A stretch of 15,879 bases of DNA from MGIIa-L3 sp11892u (GTDB lineage Archaea; Thermoplasmatota; Poseidoniia; Poseidoniales; Poseidoniaceae). Location: positions 1 through 15,879 of the forward strand of contig CBFHXB010000024.1 of the NCBI GenBank assembly GCA_965659685.1, given 5' to 3'. The notes under the pieces are model-generated. The model was not told where the DNA came from. It made no database searches and worked only from the letters and a program-made list of their open reading frames with translations. This document shows, piece by piece, positions 14,170 through 15,879 of the stretch. Each line of letters opens with the position of its first letter. Positions within the stretch are counted from its first letter, which is position 1. Position numbers and translations under genes: made by a program.

Positions 14170-14260
14170 TCCTCCGGGTTTTGGTCCAAGGTCGCCCTCT
14201 TGAATTGTCTCATTTTGCCTAAGGATTCTTGGGCGGCAACATGCGGCCCTAGGTCCCGGT
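14170..14260 (-). promoter_or_regulatory. Leader/promoter region of the hem operon
   Basis: This 91-bp gap is the only substantial spacer in the 10-kb minus-strand block, so the hem promoter probably lies here. The AT-rich part (roughly 14203-14230) is the best candidate. GGAGG at 14171-14175 is the hemA ribosome binding site. A hairpin occupies 14231-14249. No exact TATA or -35/-10 pair, and no known riboswitch, is recognisable. Confidence 0.4.
14231..14249 (-). terminator. GC-rich hairpin after selO
   Basis: GGGCCGC and GCCGCCC on the minus strand pair in a 7-bp stem with one C-C mismatch and a five-base loop, starting about 11 bases after the selO stop codon. It could end or attenuate the selO transcript before hemA. 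No T-run follows, so it may instead stabilise a 3' end. Confidence 0.3.
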
Positions 14261-15769
14261 TTAGCTGGAACAGGACAGCATCGAACAGCCCGGACGGGTC
14301 ATGGCCCAGTCCGGGCGCGGCCCCGACCACCATGCGCCCTCGTCTTCAGGCAGACGTGCGTAGGGTTGCATGAGGCGCGAAGCCAACGCCTCGGCCTTGG
14401 TCCAGTCGCCGCGTTCCGCGTCGTCAATGGCGAGTTGGAGCACCCAATTTCGGGGGGTGAATGCGGGAACCGTTTGGAGCATGCAAGGAAGGTTTGGGGC
14501 CCCATCTGTTCGCTCAAGCCAGCGCCCAAGCCACGCGTTGATCGCCTTCAGGTCGGGTTCAGAAGCGTAGATCAGCCCCACGTCCCGAAGTCCTTCAGCC
14601 GTGCTCACCCCTTCCGCCATGTGGCGCAGCATCGGCACGTGATCAACCTGTGACGCGTGCATGACGTGTTGGAGGTCGCGAACGAGCGCCTCGTCCTCTT
14701 CGTTCCATCCGTTCAATCCGAGGCGCTCGACCCAGGCCTGTTGCCGGGCGCGACGGTAGGCCTCACGGTACGCGTCGAGCACCCCGTGAAGCGGTTCAGG
14801 GTCGTCCATCGCAAACGCGACGGCTTCCAGCAAGCGGGCCACGTTCCATCCCACCACGTCAGGTTGGGCCGCGTAGCGGTAACGTCGGCCGGGCAGATCG
14901 GTGGTGTTGGGCGTCCACGTCGGGTCGTGCGCTTCCAGCCACCCAAAGGGTCCGTAGTCGATCGTCAGGCCATGGATGGACATGTTGTCGGTGTTCATCA
15001 CCCCATGAACGAAGCCGTGGCGCATCCAACCGCACACCATGCGTGCGCTTCGCTCGGCCACATCGGTCAGCCACGCCACGATGCCCGCGTCGTCGTTCAC
15101 GCGATGCCCGGGCTCATGGGTGCTCACGACGTGCTCCATCAGGGTCCGCAAAACATCGGCATCACCGTCCGCGGCAAGCATCTGAAAGGAACCGAAGCGG
15201 ACGAAGGACGGCGCGGTTCGGGCGACGATGGCGCCCGGCTCCATGGCCGGACGGCCGTCGTAGAACATGTCACGACGCACGTCTTCGCCCGTGGTGCACA
15301 GCGACAAGGCCCGCGACGTCGGCACGCCGAGGTGGTGCATCGCTTCGCTGCAAAGGTACTCACGGAGCGAGGATCGGAGGACTGCTCGTCCATCACCCCG
15401 ACGTGAATACGGTGTCCGACCTGCGCCTTTGAGTTGAACTTCCACCAGCCCGGCCGGTGCACGAACGTGCCCAAGCGTCAGGGCGCGTCCGTCGCCGAGT
15501 TGGTGGGCCCAGTTCCCGAATTGATGCCCACCGTAACGGTGGGCATGAGGCTCCATGCCCTCGAGAAGCCGCTGCCCGGTCCAGACGGTCGCGTCCGGCT
15601 CAAGTCCTGCGAGGTCGTTGGCCAAATTGCCGTTCCACAGCCTCAATTCAGGACGCGGCATTGCGGAAGCATCGGCACGCGACCAGCACGCGCCAGGCAC
15701 CTGCCGCGGGTTTCCACCGGCGACAGGATCGCCGGGGGTGCCACGCAGCAGGGGAACCGACCAGGCCAT
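14261..15769 (-). CDS. selO: SelO protein adenylyltransferase (pseudokinase, Cys form)
   Basis: SelO (YdiU) transfers AMP from ATP to Ser, Thr or Tyr of proteins, including redox enzymes in characterised members. The 502-aa protein has GNPRQVPGACWS at 19-30, HRYGGHQFGNWAHQLGDGRA at 77-96, the nucleotide-binding LKGAGRTPYSRRGDGRAVLR at 113-132 with Lys114, the helix Glu137, and NTDNMSIHGLTIDYGPFGW at 259-277 with Asp261, Asn262 and Asp271. Its last residues, CSMLSCSS, match the redox-active tail in which eukaryotes use selenocysteine; here the codon is TGT, so Cys. The frame stays open to the right edge, but ATG 15769 gives the usual family start. It shows no ribosome binding site. It lies 91 bp upstream of hemA in the same direction and could share a transcript. 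Confidence 0.96.
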   Translation of the reverse strand: MAWSVPLLRGTPGDPVAGGNPRQVPGACWSRADASAMPRPELRLWNGNLANDLAGLEPDATVWTGQRLLEGMEPHAHRYGGHQFGNWAHQLGDGRALTLGHVRAPAGLVEVQLKGAGRTPYSRRGDGRAVLRSSLREYLCSEAMHHLGVPTSRALSLCTTGEDVRRDMFYDGRPAMEPGAIVARTAPSFVRFGSFQMLAADGDADVLRTLMEHVVSTHEPGHRVNDDAGIVAWLTDVAERSARMVCGWMRHGFVHGVMNTDNMSIHGLTIDYGPFGWLEAHDPTWTPNTTDLPGRRYRYAAQPDVVGWNVARLLEAVAFAMDDPEPLHGVLDAYREAYRRARQQAWVERLGLNGWNEEDEALVRDLQHVMHASQVDHVPMLRHMAEGVSTAEGLRDVGLIYASEPDLKAINAWLGRWLERTDGAPNLPCMLQTVPAFTPRNWVLQLAIDDAERGDWTKAEALASRLMQPYARLPEDEGAWWSGPRPDWAMTRPGCSMLSCSS

Positions 15770-15822
15770 GATACGGTCCCCTGTCGGTCCCACATCAACC
15801 TCGCCGTCGAGCAAGTTTGGGC

Positions 15823-15879
15823 TCAAGCGTACTTTTCCCAGCTGGAACCGGTCCACCACAGGGTGCTGCCGTCTTCCAT
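15823..15879 (-). CDS. Possible C-terminal tail of a neighbouring gene, partial at window edge
   Basis: On the minus strand the last 57 bases of the window encode 18 residues with stop TGA at 15825-15823, in a frame other than selO. The peptide holds DGSTLWWTGSSWEKY, a pattern of DG, paired Trp and a later Trp that resembles the short W-rich tails (DUF2510-like) at the end of some membrane or secreted proteins. It starts with ATG exactly at the edge, but the gene may well extend right. It ends 53 bp before the selO start. Function cannot be given from this fragment. Confidence 0.35.
   Translation of the reverse strand: MEDGSTLWWTGSSWEKYA

Noticed and set aside
14261..14266. Selenocysteine in the SelO tail
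   Set aside because: The relevant codon is TGT, not TGA, and the frame ends at TAA, so the protein is the Cys form.
1..15879. CRISPR array, insertion sequence or rRNA
   Set aside because: No regularly spaced repeats, transposase motifs or rRNA-like stretches were seen on either strand.

Overview
The window is a chromosomal segment of a GC-rich, oxygen-using prokaryote. It is dominated by a complete C5-type haem pathway: glutamyl-tRNA to protohaem through protoporphyrin, with the oxygen-dependent enzymes HemF and a HemY-type protoporphyrinogen oxidase. I cannot fix the taxon. Genes inside the hem operon carry GGAGG-type ribosome binding sites, while operon-leading genes lack them and look leaderless, as in many archaea and some actinobacteria and Deinococcus relatives. 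The late (protoporphyrin) branch is the classical bacterial/eukaryotic one. A GC-rich marine or freshwater bacterium, or an archaeon that acquired the bacterial branch, would both fit.

Layout, left to right. (1) Positions 1-1006 hold the 3' part of a gene clearly richer in A+T than the rest (26 of 60 G+C in line 61-120, against 42 of 60 in line 2701-2760). It carries a C-terminal HEPN-like R-X4-H motif. It is followed at 1131-1158 by a sequence spaced exactly like the T-arm, acceptor 3' strand and CCA of a tRNA with no 5' half, which could be the att scar of an integrated element whose body lies to the left. (2) 1165-1410 (-) is a small unrecognised gene and 1561-2607 (-) a secreted lipoprotein esterase. 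(3) 2691-3894 (+) holds a SOUL haem-binding protein and a thiopurine-methyltransferase-like enzyme, ending tail to tail with a hemerythrin-like protein (3895-4575, -). (4) 4637-5656 (+) is ferrochelatase with a Cys-rich insertion; its 3' end overlaps protoporphyrinogen oxidase by 26 bp. (5) 5631-14169 (-) is the hem operon, in transcription order hemA, hemC-hemD fusion, hemB, hemL, hemE, hemF, hemG/Y, with overlaps or a 3-bp gap at every junction. (6) 14261-15769 (-) is SelO, a protein AMPylase, followed by the Trp-rich tail of a further gene at the right edge.

Together HemA and HemL make 5-aminolevulinate, HemB makes porphobilinogen, the HemCD fusion makes uroporphyrinogen III, HemE makes coproporphyrinogen III, HemF makes protoporphyrinogen IX, HemG/Y oxidises it, and HemH, on its own divergent transcript, inserts iron. 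SOUL, hemerythrin and SelO beside the pathway suggest a haem/iron/redox neighbourhood.
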